The translations under genes and the position numbers were made by a program. A stretch of DNA of 64,000 nt from Thamnidium elegans (taxonomy: Eukaryota > Mucoromycota > Mucoromycetes > Mucorales > Mucoraceae), in the NCBI GenBank assembly GCA_025201345.1, contig JAIXMG010000012.1, positions 434,001 to 498,000 of the forward strand. The letters run 5' to 3'. The notes under the pieces were generated by a model, which saw only the letters and a list, made by a program, of their open reading frames with translations, was not told the DNA's origin and searched no databases. Shown here piece by piece: positions 23,725 to 34,697 of the stretch (within the stretch, counting starts at the first letter, position 1; every line of letters begins with the position of its first letter).

Positions 23725-25078
23725 AAAATAAAATTTTCGATTCTGTAAATATAGTATTAGCAACGTAAAGAGCGCTACAGGAAAATTAAGCTTGTGTGCG
23801 GAGGGGGTCTCGCTTTAACGACTAACATGCCCTTCAGAAAGCTTGACCATCTCAGCCAAAAAGAGTTTAATTATAGGTTTTTTTTATTTAAAAATATAGT
23901 ATTATTGACAGTGATCTAAATTTCTTGAACCTCCCAATTTCTGAGGCTGACGAGGGAAAACGTTAATGACGAGGCTGGATAGGGTATCAAGTCACTTGAT
24001 AGTGTCTTTACAGTAGTCTCTCTATTTAAGGGTACTTTTGATTTAAGGATGAGGTTTATTTATCGCTACTATTACTGCATTATTCGATACAAGGAACACA
24101 TACTTTTACTAACAGCACCACTTTTAAGTAGAGTAACTACTCTATCCCTAGAGTGCTACATACACTCAACACGTCTGCATATATTGATAAATTACCTTCT
24201 TTTTTATTATGCTCCTAACCATCTTTATTCGTAGCGTAATTACATGTTCATATTAAGAATACAGTTCTAAAGTCCTCTTTTGTTGGTATATTTACTTTTC
24301 CTTTTTCTCGGGTGATCTTGTTTCGGCTAAATCTTCTTTCTCATCACGTTTTTTTTTTCTTTTTCGCCCTAGTTTGCATTAAAAAAGATATCTGTACCCC
24401 ATCTAACATATTTTACAAATTGTACATTGATTAAATGCTACTTCGGTAGACAACTGTTTTACCTTCTAATGCTTTATTTTTTTTAAAAAAAAATGATTCA
24501 TATAATATGGTAAAGTTTGATAACTTTTTTTTTTTTACCTTTTTTTTTTTTACATCTATCCCAAGATCTATTTTAGTGTTACACAATACAATAGACTTTC
24601 TGCAATTTGGCTAACCCAGTTGAAGGGTTAGATGATTTATATTCTTATGTTACGCTTACATTATTCTATCCTATGAAAAAACAAGACACCATGTGCTCTA
24701 ATCGATAAACCTCCGTTTATTACCTCTATTTAACATGTGTTATTTAGTAATACTGTGGTTCTTATATGGTACATGATATAATACTATGGACGTTATATGC
24801 TTATTTTTATACTCAGTTAAGCAAGATATCCACAAGTTATTATTTTTTATAAGTCAACAGTCTTCTCGTTTGATTCGAAAGGTGTCATGATTGGTAATTT
24901 TTAATTGTTGGAAAAATATGTGACTGATTTTGCAAAAGGTTACACATTGTGGAGAATCCTTGTAAGATGTCTTAACTTAACTGGAACTCTTTTTCTTCTT
25001 TTTCTTTAGCTTTACTTTTTTTTTTCGAGAGAGAGAGAGAAAAAGAAAAAGAAAAAGAAATAGTGCGACATTACAAAC
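23725..25078. other. Intergenic region with a small MITE
   Basis: Contains a TA-flanked inverted-repeat element at 24011-24142. The rest is AT-rich, with no believable gene. TGTGACTG at about 24919-24926 lies 150 bases before the transporter ATG and may be chance. GA repeats just before 25079 look like the transporter 5' UTR. Confidence 0.4.
24011..24142. mobile_element. MITE-like element with Tc1/mariner-type ends
   Basis: The left end CAGTAGTCTCTCTATTTAAG follows a TA, and the right end, read on the opposite strand, is GAGTAGTTACTCTACTTAAA followed by TA. I count about 17 matches in the first 23 bases. At 132 bp it has no room for a transposase. A third similar end lies at 44328 on the minus strand. 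Confidence 0.55.
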
Positions 25079-26335
25079 ATGGCTTCTTACCAAACAGTTC
25101 CTAACGATGAGCAATCGCCGACTTCACCTACCTTTAAACCAAGAAAGTCTAAATCAGTTTTAGCAACTGTTATGTTAGCAATATGTATTGTATCATTTGT
25201 TTTACAAACCGAACTAGCGCAATATGTTCAAAAGACAACAAGCTATTCCAAACCGTATTTTATTCTGTAAGTTTCAACCTATAAAAAAAAAAAAAAAAAA
25301 AAAAAATACGAGTATAACTTATATATAATTTTCAGGTACGTAAGTCACTCTTGTTATGTTTTCATGCTTCCTTTACAACTGATAGCAGAGTATATTCCAT
25401 TACATCATTTCAACTCCAAATCAAAAAAGGGGCGGACCATCTTTCAAAATATTGTTGAAACAGTAAACAACAGCAAATCATCTATAAACAACTCTATTGT
25501 TGAGTTACAATATAGAGTTCAGGGCAACCACATCTTTCCTTTAGGTTTCATCGTTCAAACATGTTTAATTCTTTCAGTTTTGTTAACTTTACCTGCTTAC
25601 ATATGGTACCTTAGCGTCAATTTAACTTCCATGTCAAATTTGACTGCAATTTATAATACCGCCTGCTTCTTTGCTTATTTATTCTCAATTCTTATGTTAC
25701 ATGATCATATTGTAGCTGCTAAAGTAGGTGCCGTACTCCTTTGTATGGTCGGTGTATTGGCTATGGCTTGTTGGCCTTTACCTGACAATGTTGATGACGG
25801 TGATAATGATACGAATCAAAGTATTGGTAACGAATGGATCGGCATCGCAGTTGCATCGTTCGGTGCAGCTACCTATGGATTTTACGAGGTCTATTATAAA
25901 AAATTCGCTTCCCCTTCTCAACCTACTATTTTGTTTGCAAATGCTGTCACGGGCACAATCGGTATTGTCACGTTTTTGGTGTTTTGGGTTCCTTTCCCTA
26001 TACTTCATTTCACGGGTATCGAAACTTTTGAATTACCTGACCTTACCACCTTTAAGTATATTCTGGGTATTGCTTCCATGAGTGTTATTTATAATGCTAC
26101 TTTTATGGCTGTAATTGCTCTTGTAAATCCAGTATTTGCTGCTGTAGGTGTTATGCTGACTGTACCGGCTGTTGCTATCACTGATGTTTTGGTCACAGGT
26201 GTTATGGTTCCTACGTCAACCATCATTGGTAGTATTTTCATTCTAACCGGTTTTGTTATTTTGAACAGACAAGTAGGTAAGGAGGAAAAAATTGATGAAT
26301 CATTATCATTAGAAGGACAAGACTACCATCAGTAA
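25079..26335 (+). CDS. DMT-superfamily (EamA/SLC35F-like) membrane transporter
   Basis: Exons 25079-25266 and 25336-26335 give 395 residues. After a hydrophilic N-terminus (MASYQTVPNDEQS) there are about ten membrane segments: VLATVMLAICIVSFVLQTEL, PYFILYVSHSCYVFMLPLQ, FIVQTCLILSVLLTLPAYIW, and others up to TIIGSIFILTGFVILN. The tail is short and acidic. The pattern resembles the fungal Thi74/YML018C group and animal SLC35F. Its substrate is unknown; related proteins sit in vacuolar, Golgi or mitochondrial membranes. I looked upstream for a thiamine pyrophosphate riboswitch and saw none. Confidence 0.82.
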
Positions 26336-26487
26336 AGCACAGCCGTGTTTTCCGTCTTGAATAATAGTAATAAACAATGTCGTACTAATATAAACGCGCT
26401 CATTTTATTTTCTATTTTATTTTCTAATATATTTATTTTTTATTGAACATATACATACGTTTGTTATTTTATTGTAAAGTGCAAAGT

Positions 26488-26587
26488 TTAAAAATGGTAG
26501 AACGTACAAGGGAAATTTAAAAGTATACAAATACGAAAAAAAAACAGAAACATATGGTCAAGACGCTCGGTATAAGATATATTCAGC

Positions 26588-26623
<36 letters not shown>

Positions 26624-27336
26624 CTTACTTGTCCATAGAAGCTTTTGCGAAAGATGAAGATTTCTTTTTGGACACGTTTATTACTATTAGCAGCATTCAC
26701 TTTCTCAAATTTACTGAGTTTGTCATGTAAAGAATTGGAACTGTTCACTATGTCAAACAACTTTTTGGTAATAGTACTCTTAATATTAAATTCTTTTCGA
26801 GAAAGCCGCTCAAACTCAAATCTGGTATCTTCATGCAAATTATCACATTGAAAATTACTGCTTTTATCAGAAAAATCAAAGACTTGGTTTGCTGTAATCC
26901 TAGAGAGCATATATTTAGTTATCGTTTTTACGACAACGTTTTGAAACTACTTATTACCACTTAAAGTATTCAAGCTTCTTTAACCTTTTCTTGTTATTAT
27001 TTTTGTATTTTTTTTTAAAAGGTTTATTTCCTTTTTCTTTGTTGCCTCCTTCTGTTTTGTTTTTTTAGTTTTCAAAAATGATGTTAATACATAGCACAAA
27101 TGTTCACATTAAAAAAAAAAGTTACTTCTCTTAAAAGCTAAGTTATAAAAGAGTTAGAGAAATCGTGGCTACCATGCAACAGCATTAAATCTTACCTCAT
27201 TCTGCTTTTTTATTCTCTCTCTACGAGTATAGATGTACATATCTTTCTCTTCATAGACAAGCTCTTCAAGAGCTCTTAGGTTTTTTTTTAGGCATGATTT
27301 GTATTCGTGGTTAAGGAGAAACAGTGGTCTTGACAT
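26488..27336 (-). CDS. Unrecognised multi-exon gene, charged coiled-coil-like protein
   Basis: Exon 1 is well supported: 27336-27196, MSRPLFLLNHEYKSCLKK to YTRRERIKKQNE, then donor GTAAGA. The main exon runs from about 26917 to 26636 (ITANQVFDFSDKSSNFQCD to RKSFYGQ, then GTAAGA). A small exon of about 30 nt (KRLKKLEYFKW, near 26982-26951) fits the phase between them but needs an AAG acceptor. The 3' end is uncertain because the last intron holds a run of about 31 A on the + strand; 26488 is the stop of the simplest reading. The product is highly charged and helical, with no signal or membrane segment. No function can be given. Confidence 0.45.
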
Positions 27337-28000
27337 TTTTGGTACTTCACCATTTACACCACCAGTGCCAATTTAGGGAAATTCCTGGTACATTACCATA
27401 TCATACGGAAGGTATTTTTGAAATATTTAGACGTTTGATTATATAAAAAGTACCTGCTTGTATATGAATTTATTGTTAAAAAAAAGGAAAAAAAAAAAGG
27501 ATGGAATAAATAGGTGATTTTAATCATGATAAAAAGAGGTTTATTCAACCATAATAAAATGGGAGTGGAAGCACTGTTTCCTTTTGGATCGACCATGTCG
27601 ATAGACTGTGTACCGAAAATATTTTTTTTTTAGAAAATACAGGCCAAAGTGACAGTGCATAACAATGCATGTGTAATATATTTACGAATGAGCGAAATAT
27701 TATACCTTTTTTTTTTATGATCGTCTTATTGCCTATAAACTGGATAAAAGCTCTAATCATACCCGGATAATATACAGTAATAAATAGACTCATGGTGTTG
27801 TAAATTAGAGGTTTAAAATACATAAATAACATATTAAGTATGGAATTTACAGCAATATAGTCTTTAATCTCAATACGTTTAAATCGTATGCGTTTTCACC
27901 TTTGATTGGATGATCCAACTGCGACACACCTAAATAAGGGACCTTTTTTTTAATTTTCTTCTTTCTTTCTAAAAAGCTATTATTTGCCCCTTTTTTAACC
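27337..28000. other. Divergent intergenic region
   Basis: Between the unknown minus-strand gene and kexin. AT-rich; the open frames on the minus strand here are hydrophobic, short and show no domain. Presumed promoters for both sides. Confidence 0.4.
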
Positions 28001-30727
28001 ATGGTACAATTAACAACAATTGCACTTTTGGTTGCTACGTTTGGTACTTTTGTACAAGGCAAATATATGGGTAAAAGAGACCCAAATAGAGAATATTACA
28101 CCTTAAAGATACCACAAGAAGATGGAGCCAAGTCAGCACAGCATATTGCACATGAATTGAACGCAAGGTTTGAAGGGTCTATAGGTGAATTAGATTCTTG
28201 GTATATGCTTAGTTCGCCCAAATCGAAAAAGAGACAACAAGAAGATGCCATTTTATCTCAATTTTACCGTCATAAAAACCTGGCTTTAAATAAAAGAGAA
28301 GAAAGTCCTTGGCACAAAGTCGAGTCGATTGATAAACAGGTGTTGAAAAAGAGAGTGAAACGTGGACCTATTCCTCCTCAAGATTTATTTACGGATGCTC
28401 AAAAGTCTTTGGGAATGGGCGATCCTTGGTTCGAGAAGCAGTGGCATTTGGTAAGTTATACTCCTTTTTTTTTTTATGTTCCCTTATTTTTTAAAACCTT
28501 GCATATAAACAAACCCAATTTAGATTAATCAAGAAAATCCCGGCAACGATATTAATGTCACAGGAGTATGGAAGCAAGGTATTGCTGGTAAAGATGTAGT
28601 GGTAGTTATTTTAGATGATGGTTTGGATTATAAAAGTGAGGATTTAAAAGATAATTTTGTAAGTTTTTTTTTTTTTTTTTTTTTTTTGGTTAACCTAGTT
28701 CTAAAAACAACGTATTAACATGGAAAAAAAAGTATGCTGAAGGATCTTATGATTTTAATGATCATGAATATTTACCAACACCTAAGCTCTGGGACGATAG
28801 TCATGGAACTAGATGCGCTGGTCAAATTGCAGCTGTGAAAAATGATGTCTGTGGTGTAGGTATTGCTTATGAATCCAAAGTAGCAGGTATGTATATATAT
28901 ATATATATATATATTAAATTAAATATAAGTTACTAAAGATGTATACGTATTTAGGTGTTCGTATTTTATCTGGCGAACTTACTGATGCAGATGAAGCAAT
29001 TGCATTGAATTATGAATACCAAAAGAACCACATCTTTTCTTGTTCGTGGGGACCACCAGATAATGGCCGAACAATGGAAGCACCCAACGGTATTTTAGCC
29101 GATGCTTTTTATAACGGTATTAAAAATGGTAGAGACGGAAAGGGATCTGTGTATGTATTTGCTACAGGTAACGGTGCTGTATCTGGTGATAATTGTAATT
29201 TTGATGGATATACAAATAGTATTTATACAATTACTGTGGGTGCTATTGATCATACAAATGAACATCCTCCTTATTCTGAAAGTTGTTCTGCACAATTAGT
29301 AGTTACTTATTCAAGTGGTAGCGGTCAATTTATTGTAAGTATTTATTTCTTTTAAAGAAAAAAAAAAAGTATGTATTTTTTTGTTTACTAAAACTATCGA
29401 GTAGCATACAACAGATGTAGGTACAAATGCTTGTTCCAATAGACATGGCGGTACCTCCGCAGCAGCGCCTAATGCAGCAGGTATCTTTGCACTTGTTCTT
29501 TCTGTCCGACCTGACCTGTCATGGAGAGATCTTCAGCATCTTTGTGTACAAACCGCAGTGCCTATTAACATAGACGACAATGACTGGAAAAAGTTACCGT
29601 CAGGAAGATTATACAACCATAAATTTGGATACGGTAAGTTGGACGCATATGCACTTGTAGAAGCGGCCAAAACTTTTCCGTTGGTGAACCAACAAACCTG
29701 GCTTGAATTACCCAGTCCCCAGAAAAAAATTGCTATTCCAGATTCGACTGGTTTAAAGACCAGAAAAGCTTTGAAAAACATCGTCTTGGTTACGGATGAC
29801 ATGGTCAAGGCAGCAGGTCTGCTTCGACTGGAACATATTACCGCGACTGTGAATATTGAGCATGAACGACGTGGAAGTATCGTGATCGACCTTGAGAGTC
29901 CTAACCATGTTAAGTCTGAGTTGGCCACAAGGCGTATGTTGGATGATGATGCAAGCGGTATTAAGGACTGGAAGTTTATGTCAGTGAAGCATTGGGAGGA
30001 AGATCCGGTCGGTAATTGGACTTTGCATGTGTATGATGTAGACAACCCAAAGACCTCTGGGTTTATGCTGAACTGGACTTTGACGTTGTTTGGTGAACAG
30101 GATCCTGATTTTGTTGGGACGCCTGTTCATGTATCTACCGGTGTTCATGATGATGAAGAACTTGAAGTGCCTGTAACCACAACTACAACACAGACAACAG
30201 TGTCTGATGACACTCCTTCTAGACCTACTCCTAATAAATCTAAAAGTAAATCTAAAAGTAAATCTACAAGTACAACCACTACGACAACGTCAAGTACTGA
30301 TACTACCGTAACCACTACAAAGAGTAGTAGTACTACCACTGCTACTACTGCTACTACTACTACTACTACTACTACTGATGATACTGCTGGTGATGACAGT
30401 ACTAACAATAAAGAAACTTCAGCTACATCAATTGAAAGTGACCAAATGAATAATATCGAAGAAGAAAAAGCAAAGGAAAGCAGCAATGATGGATACCTGA
30501 CGATTATCTATAGCGTTGTAGGATCTATTGCGATCCTTGCAGTTGCGTCTGTACTTTATATTAACAAGAAGAATGGATGGAGATCACCTTCAGAAGGTAT
30601 TACTAGTACTAGTGATAGAAGACCTGACGGGTATGAATTTGATGTGCTTCAACCTTTAACTGAGTTTGACGAAGAAGAAGATGAATCGGACGATGAAGTA
30701 GACAGAAATAGAAATAATAATCATTAA
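28001..30727 (+). CDS. KEX2: Kexin (Kex2-type proprotein convertase)
   Basis: Exons 28001-28450, 28524-28658, 28733-28886, 28955-29334 and 29405-30727. A signal peptide (LTTIALLVATFGTFVQG) is followed by a propeptide ending in basic sites (KKRVKRG). The S8B triad is present: Asp in VILDDGLDY, His in DSHGTRCAG and Ser in HGGTSAAAP, with SWGPPDNGRTM typical of kexins. A P domain follows (around HWEEDPVGNWTLHVYD), then a Ser/Thr-rich stalk, one membrane helix (LTIIYSVVGSIAILAVASVL) and an acidic cytosolic tail. That tail contains GYEFDVL, very like the YxFxxI Golgi-retention signal of yeast Kex2. It cleaves after Lys-Arg in secretory proproteins in the late Golgi. Complete and very confident. 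Confidence 0.97.
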
Positions 30728-30827
30728 ATTTTAGTGGCTTAAAACCCCACCCCCACACACACAATCCCTGTTTTTGAATATACTTTTGGTTTTTTTTATT
30801 TTTATTGTTTCTCTTTTTTCTTGTAAC

Positions 30828-32657
30828 ATGGCTTCACGTACTAATTGGAGAAAGGTTAATACCCTTCTCTTTGCGGCTCAAGCTTTAAAGACAAAGCAAA
30901 ATGTATTGAATAGACCTTTAACAAAGCGCTTTATTAGTACTATTAAAAGAGGTATATATTCTTGTAATGTTTGACATGTGTATTTTGTTTTGACATGCTT
31001 TTTCCTTTCTAGACGGAAAGACCATTTTGGGTGGTACTGCCAGTCATATGTATAACAAGGTAAAATAATAATGATATCACTAAAAGACAAAAAAAAAAAA
31101 ACTTAAATGTTATTATTGAATAGAGATATATTCACGCAACAGGTAACACAAGACTAAAAACACTCGTAAAATATTTCCAAGCTAACAAGTAATAATAATA
31201 AAAAGCTCCTACGTGTTCAGCGTCCAAGAAGGACCCTTATGATGTATTAGGAGTTAAAAAGAGCTCAACCAGCAGTGAAATTAAAAAAGCATATTATGGG
31301 GTACAGTTTTTCTTTTTATATTACAAATTTATGCATGGGACTCATATTTTTTTTTTTTTTTAGTTGGCAAAAAAATATCACCCTGATACCAATAAAGAGA
31401 AAGATGCTAGAGAAAAGTTTGCTCAAATTCAAGAAGCTTATGAAATTTTATCTGATGATGAGAAGCGTAAACAATACGATCAATTTGGACACGCTTTTGA
31501 TGGTAATATGGGTGGCGGTGGAGGAGGGTTCCACGGCGGCGGAGGATTCCCTGGTGGATTTGATCCTAACGATATATTCAGTCAATTCTTTGGCGGTGGA
31601 TTTGGAGGCGGTAGAGGTGGTGGCGGTAGACCTTCTGGACCAGTCCCAGGCGAAGATCTTCAAACTCACGTCACATTATCATTTATGGAAGCTGTCAAGG
31701 GTACCACAAAGTATGTTCAAGTAGATAAGGTAACCAATTGTGACACTTGCGAAGGTAGTGGGTTAGGCGCTGGAAAGCAAAAGGAAACGTGTACCAACTG
31801 TAATGGTTCGGGCGTACAAACAATTATGATGGGTGGGTTCCATATGCAAGCTGCCTGTCAAGCTTGTGGCGGTGTAGGTTCGTCTATCCCTAGTGGTTGC
31901 GGTTGTCCGTCTTGTAACAGTATGGGTAAGGTGAGAGAGAGAAAGACTGTACAAGTCAAGGTTCCCGCTGGTGTAGACCAAAATACTAGAATTAGAGTCA
32001 ATGGAGAAGGTGATGTACCCTTAAATGGTAAGGGTCCTAGTGGAGACCTTTTTGTTACTTTAAATGTAGGTTTGATAGTGTAAAAAAAAAAAAAAAAGGT
32101 TTTTTTTTTTAACTGTAGAATCAAAATAGGTTCAAGCAAGTAATATTTTCCGTAGACAAGATTATGATGTTTATGTCGATGCTAAGGTTCCGTTTTATAA
32201 GGCAATTTTGGGCGGACGGGTTCGTATTCCCACAGTAGATGGAGATGTTGATGTAAAGGTTCCTTCAGGCGCTCAACCAGGAGACAATATTGCATTAAGA
32301 GGTCGTGGTATTCAAAACTTACGTAGCTCAGCTCGCGGTGATCAAATTGTTACACTCAAGGTTGAAATGCCTAGATCGTTAAAGGGTAAACAAAAAGAGA
32401 TTATTCAAGAATATGCTAGTTTGGTCGATGAAGAGTACCGTCCAAAGGAAGAGCCACTCGTAGTTAAACCCGATACGCCTCCTCCTTCGCCAAAGATTAC
32501 ACCAGATGATACCACCTCATCGGATAACAAGGATAAAAAGGAGGGCGGGTTCTTTAAAAAGACCCTTGGTAAGATTAAGGGTAAAATCTGTCATGATGAA
32601 GAGACTAAGAAGGATGATAAGAAGGATGATAAGAAGGATGATGATAATAAAAAATAG
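30828..32657 (+). CDS. MDJ1: Mitochondrial type-I DnaJ co-chaperone (Mdj1-like)
   Basis: Six exons: 30828-30951, 31013-31059, 31124-31142 (19 nt), 31206-31300, 31364-32065 and 32130-32657. The phase holds across all joins. The first three exons give a basic, hydroxylated, acid-poor leader ([28 protein letters not shown]), as for mitochondrial import. The J domain ([20 protein letters not shown]) has HPD in [12 protein letters not shown] region follows, then four zinc-binding repeats ([32 protein letters not shown]; the last is divergent). The C-terminal substrate domain is followed by a Lys/Asp repeat tail. It activates mitochondrial Hsp70. Strong call; DNAJA3/Mdj1 orthology is inferred from leader plus type-I layout. 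Confidence 0.94.
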
Positions 32658-33191
32658 AATCCGTGTTGCTTTATACTTTTTTTTTTTTTTTTTTTTGGTT
32701 GAAAGGAGTTGTAAAATGACATTTATTACCATGGTAACACTAATAAACTTTTAGTATGGTTACAAATTAGACGTGTGTGTGTGTTTTTTTAAGGAGATGA
32801 AGGCGTTTTTTTTTTTTTGCAAAAAGGAGTACTTGCCATAACAAGTTTGCCACACAGCAAAGTAGGAGTTATGCTTGTAAAACATAAACAAAAACCAAGT
32901 TTTTATTTTTATCGAATCGTCTGGAATATAAACAAAAAGCGGAAAACGCCCCAAGATCTAAACTTGGCAACTAAACCAAGTGCTTTGACAAATACCCAAA
33001 TGAAAAAAAAAAACAGGGAGTAAAAGTACCAAATCGAACTGAAAGACCCGTTGAAAAATAAATATAAGAAAAAAAAAAGGGGGGGGGGAGACTTTTTTTT
33101 TAAAGCTAATATAAATAAGCTTTTTTTTATCTGTTTCTTCTTTTTTTTTTTTCTCTCTCTCTTTAGTCTTATTAAATAACAACAACAAAAA
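32658..33191. other. Intergenic region upstream of white collar-2
   Basis: Holds the Mdj1 3' UTR and a pyrimidine-rich stretch before the wc-2 start (CT repeats around 33150). Several G-, A- and T-runs are present (33070-33118). No coding sequence seen. I did not recognise a light-response element. Confidence 0.4.
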
Positions 33192-34324
33192 ATGGAATCT
33201 GGTCAATCGGTTATGCAAATTAACAAGTTTGCTTCTCAAGCTTTAACTACACGTAATGTTGGTTCAGTAAATAACAGTTTACCAGAATTCACTCGTAGAA
33301 AAAACTGGTCACAAAACGTCTTGGAAGAACTTCGGGATGTCATTCATGTCTTGTCTTCTGATCTCAATGTACTTTACTGTTCACCTGCTTCTCGTGAATT
33401 TCTGGGCTACCAGCCAGCTGAATTAATGGGCCACAGTTTCACTGAATATATTCACGTAGATGATGTAGATATCTTTACCAGAGAGTTCCGTACTGCACAA
33501 ACCAACGGCTCCATTATGCGTGTTACTTACCGTTTATTGAGAAAGGATGGTAAGTATACTACATTGGAAACCCGTGGTCACTTTTTCAAGCAAGGTTTCT
33601 TTGGTTCTGCTCGTAGCGTCCCCGCTGAAACGACTCGTATGATGGATACCTTTTTGGATTACAAGATGGAAAATGAAATGTTGAAGCGTCAAGTGCAAAT
33701 TGCTAAGCAAAAGGCAAATAATGGCAAAGCTCAACATCATGCTAATCAACAAGAGCCCTCTCCTCAAACAAGTCATCATACACCCAGTACTGTGCGCGAT
33801 GATCTCTCGTCTACTAATAATGATAATGCTGAAGATAATGATGAAGAATATGAAGATGATATCGAGGAATTTTTTGCTCCATCTGCTAGTGTGTACGCGC
33901 AAGGTGTATTGAACTCTTATAATGTAAATGAATCCGTCTCTCTCTTCACGGGTCTTCACTTTGATTTGGGTGAACGCTCTCGTGGTATCTCTATGGGTAT
34001 TGAAGGTGAATTGTTTAATACGTTAGTTCCTCCTACTATTGGTGAAGATGGTGGCGCTCAGAATGAAACGGCTGATAAGTTAAAGACTGGTAAGAAGAGA
34101 AGAGGTGATGATGAAGTTGATCGTATCTGTACAGATTGTGGTAGAAAGGATGCACCTGAATGGAGAAGAGGTCCAAGAGGACCTAAAACGTAAGCAAACA
34201 CGCCCCCCTATTTAAAATAAGTATTATTATTAACAAATTTTTTTCTAGATTATGTAATGCATGTGGCTTAAGATGGGCAAAGACAAACAAGAGCCAGGGA
34301 GCAGAGGACATGCAAGACGCTTAA
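33192..34324 (+). CDS. wc-2: White collar-2-like PAS/GATA photoregulator
   Basis: Exons 33192-34189 and 34249-34324 give 357 residues. A single PAS domain lies at about residues 45-130 (VIHVLSSDLNVLYCSPASRE, FLGYQPAELMGHSFTEYIH). An acidic linker with a coiled-coil-like part (YKMENEMLKRQVQIAKQK) follows. The C-terminal GATA finger is CTDCGRKDAPEWRRGPRGPK joined to TLCNACGLRWAK; the intron cuts it between its two Cys pairs. No flavin-binding LOV motif is present, so this is the WC-2 partner rather than the WC-1 photoreceptor. In Mucorales and Neurospora, WC-2 joins WC-1 in the nucleus to switch on light-induced genes, including carotenoid genes. Mucorales often have several paralogues, so which copy this is remains open. 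Confidence 0.93.
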
Positions 34325-34402
34325 TTGGTTTTATAATAATAGTAAAAATATAATTTGCAAGACAAAAACCAAGTTTATTTTAAAGTGTGTATGTTTTTTA
34401 TA

Positions 34403-34433
<31 letters not shown>

Positions 34434-34441
34434 GAGTGATT

Positions 34442-34697
34442 TTAATCTTTCTTCCCAATAATCATTCTAAAATAATAATGATGATAAATAAATAAATAAA
34501 GATATTTTTTTAATAATAATAATAAAAACTTACTGAACAGCACCAGTAAGAGAACCAAGAACACCAACACCAAGGCCAGCAAAGACGATAGAAACGATTA
34601 ACTTATCTCTCTTTCCCTTGATCCAAAGAGGAGTTTGGGAAGGGGCTTGAAAGTAACGTTGATTGGCAATTACGTTATTAGGTCTATTAATGAACAT
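34442..34697 (-). CDS. Cytochrome c oxidase subunit VIIa-like small inner-membrane protein
   Basis: Exons 34697-34534 and 34466-34442 give 62 residues: MFINRPNNVIANQRYFQAPS, then TPLWIKGKRDKLIVSIVFAG and GLGVGVLGSLTGAVQMIIGK, ending KD. A short N-terminus precedes P-x-x-x-KG and a single membrane helix rich in Gly, as in COX7A of animals and filamentous fungi. The donor lies inside the last full codon (CA|GTAAGT), so the unspliced form stops after GAVQ, and splicing adds MIIGKKD. A longer open frame upstream of this ATG looks like UTR. Likely part of respiratory complex IV; the family call is by pattern only. Confidence 0.6.

Noticed and set aside
23790..23870. Minus-strand string CTTTTTGGCTGAGATGGTCA resembling U2 snRNA 5' end or a tRNA-Ser D-arm.
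   Set aside because: No branch-site recognition GTAGTA or Sm site follows, no T-arm B box (GGTTCGANTCC) and the acceptor stems do not pair.
23930..23990. CTGACGA ... GAAAA as a hammerhead ribozyme core.
   Set aside because: No stem II between the two core boxes and no matching stems I or III.
24880..25078. Thiamine pyrophosphate riboswitch upstream of the Thi74-like transporter.
   Set aside because: The conserved CTGAGA and ACCC...GAACCTGA elements are absent.
30145..30486. Minus-strand frame rich in Val/Ser/Leu.
   Set aside because: Mirror of the ACT/ACN repeats coding the kexin Thr/Ser stalk.
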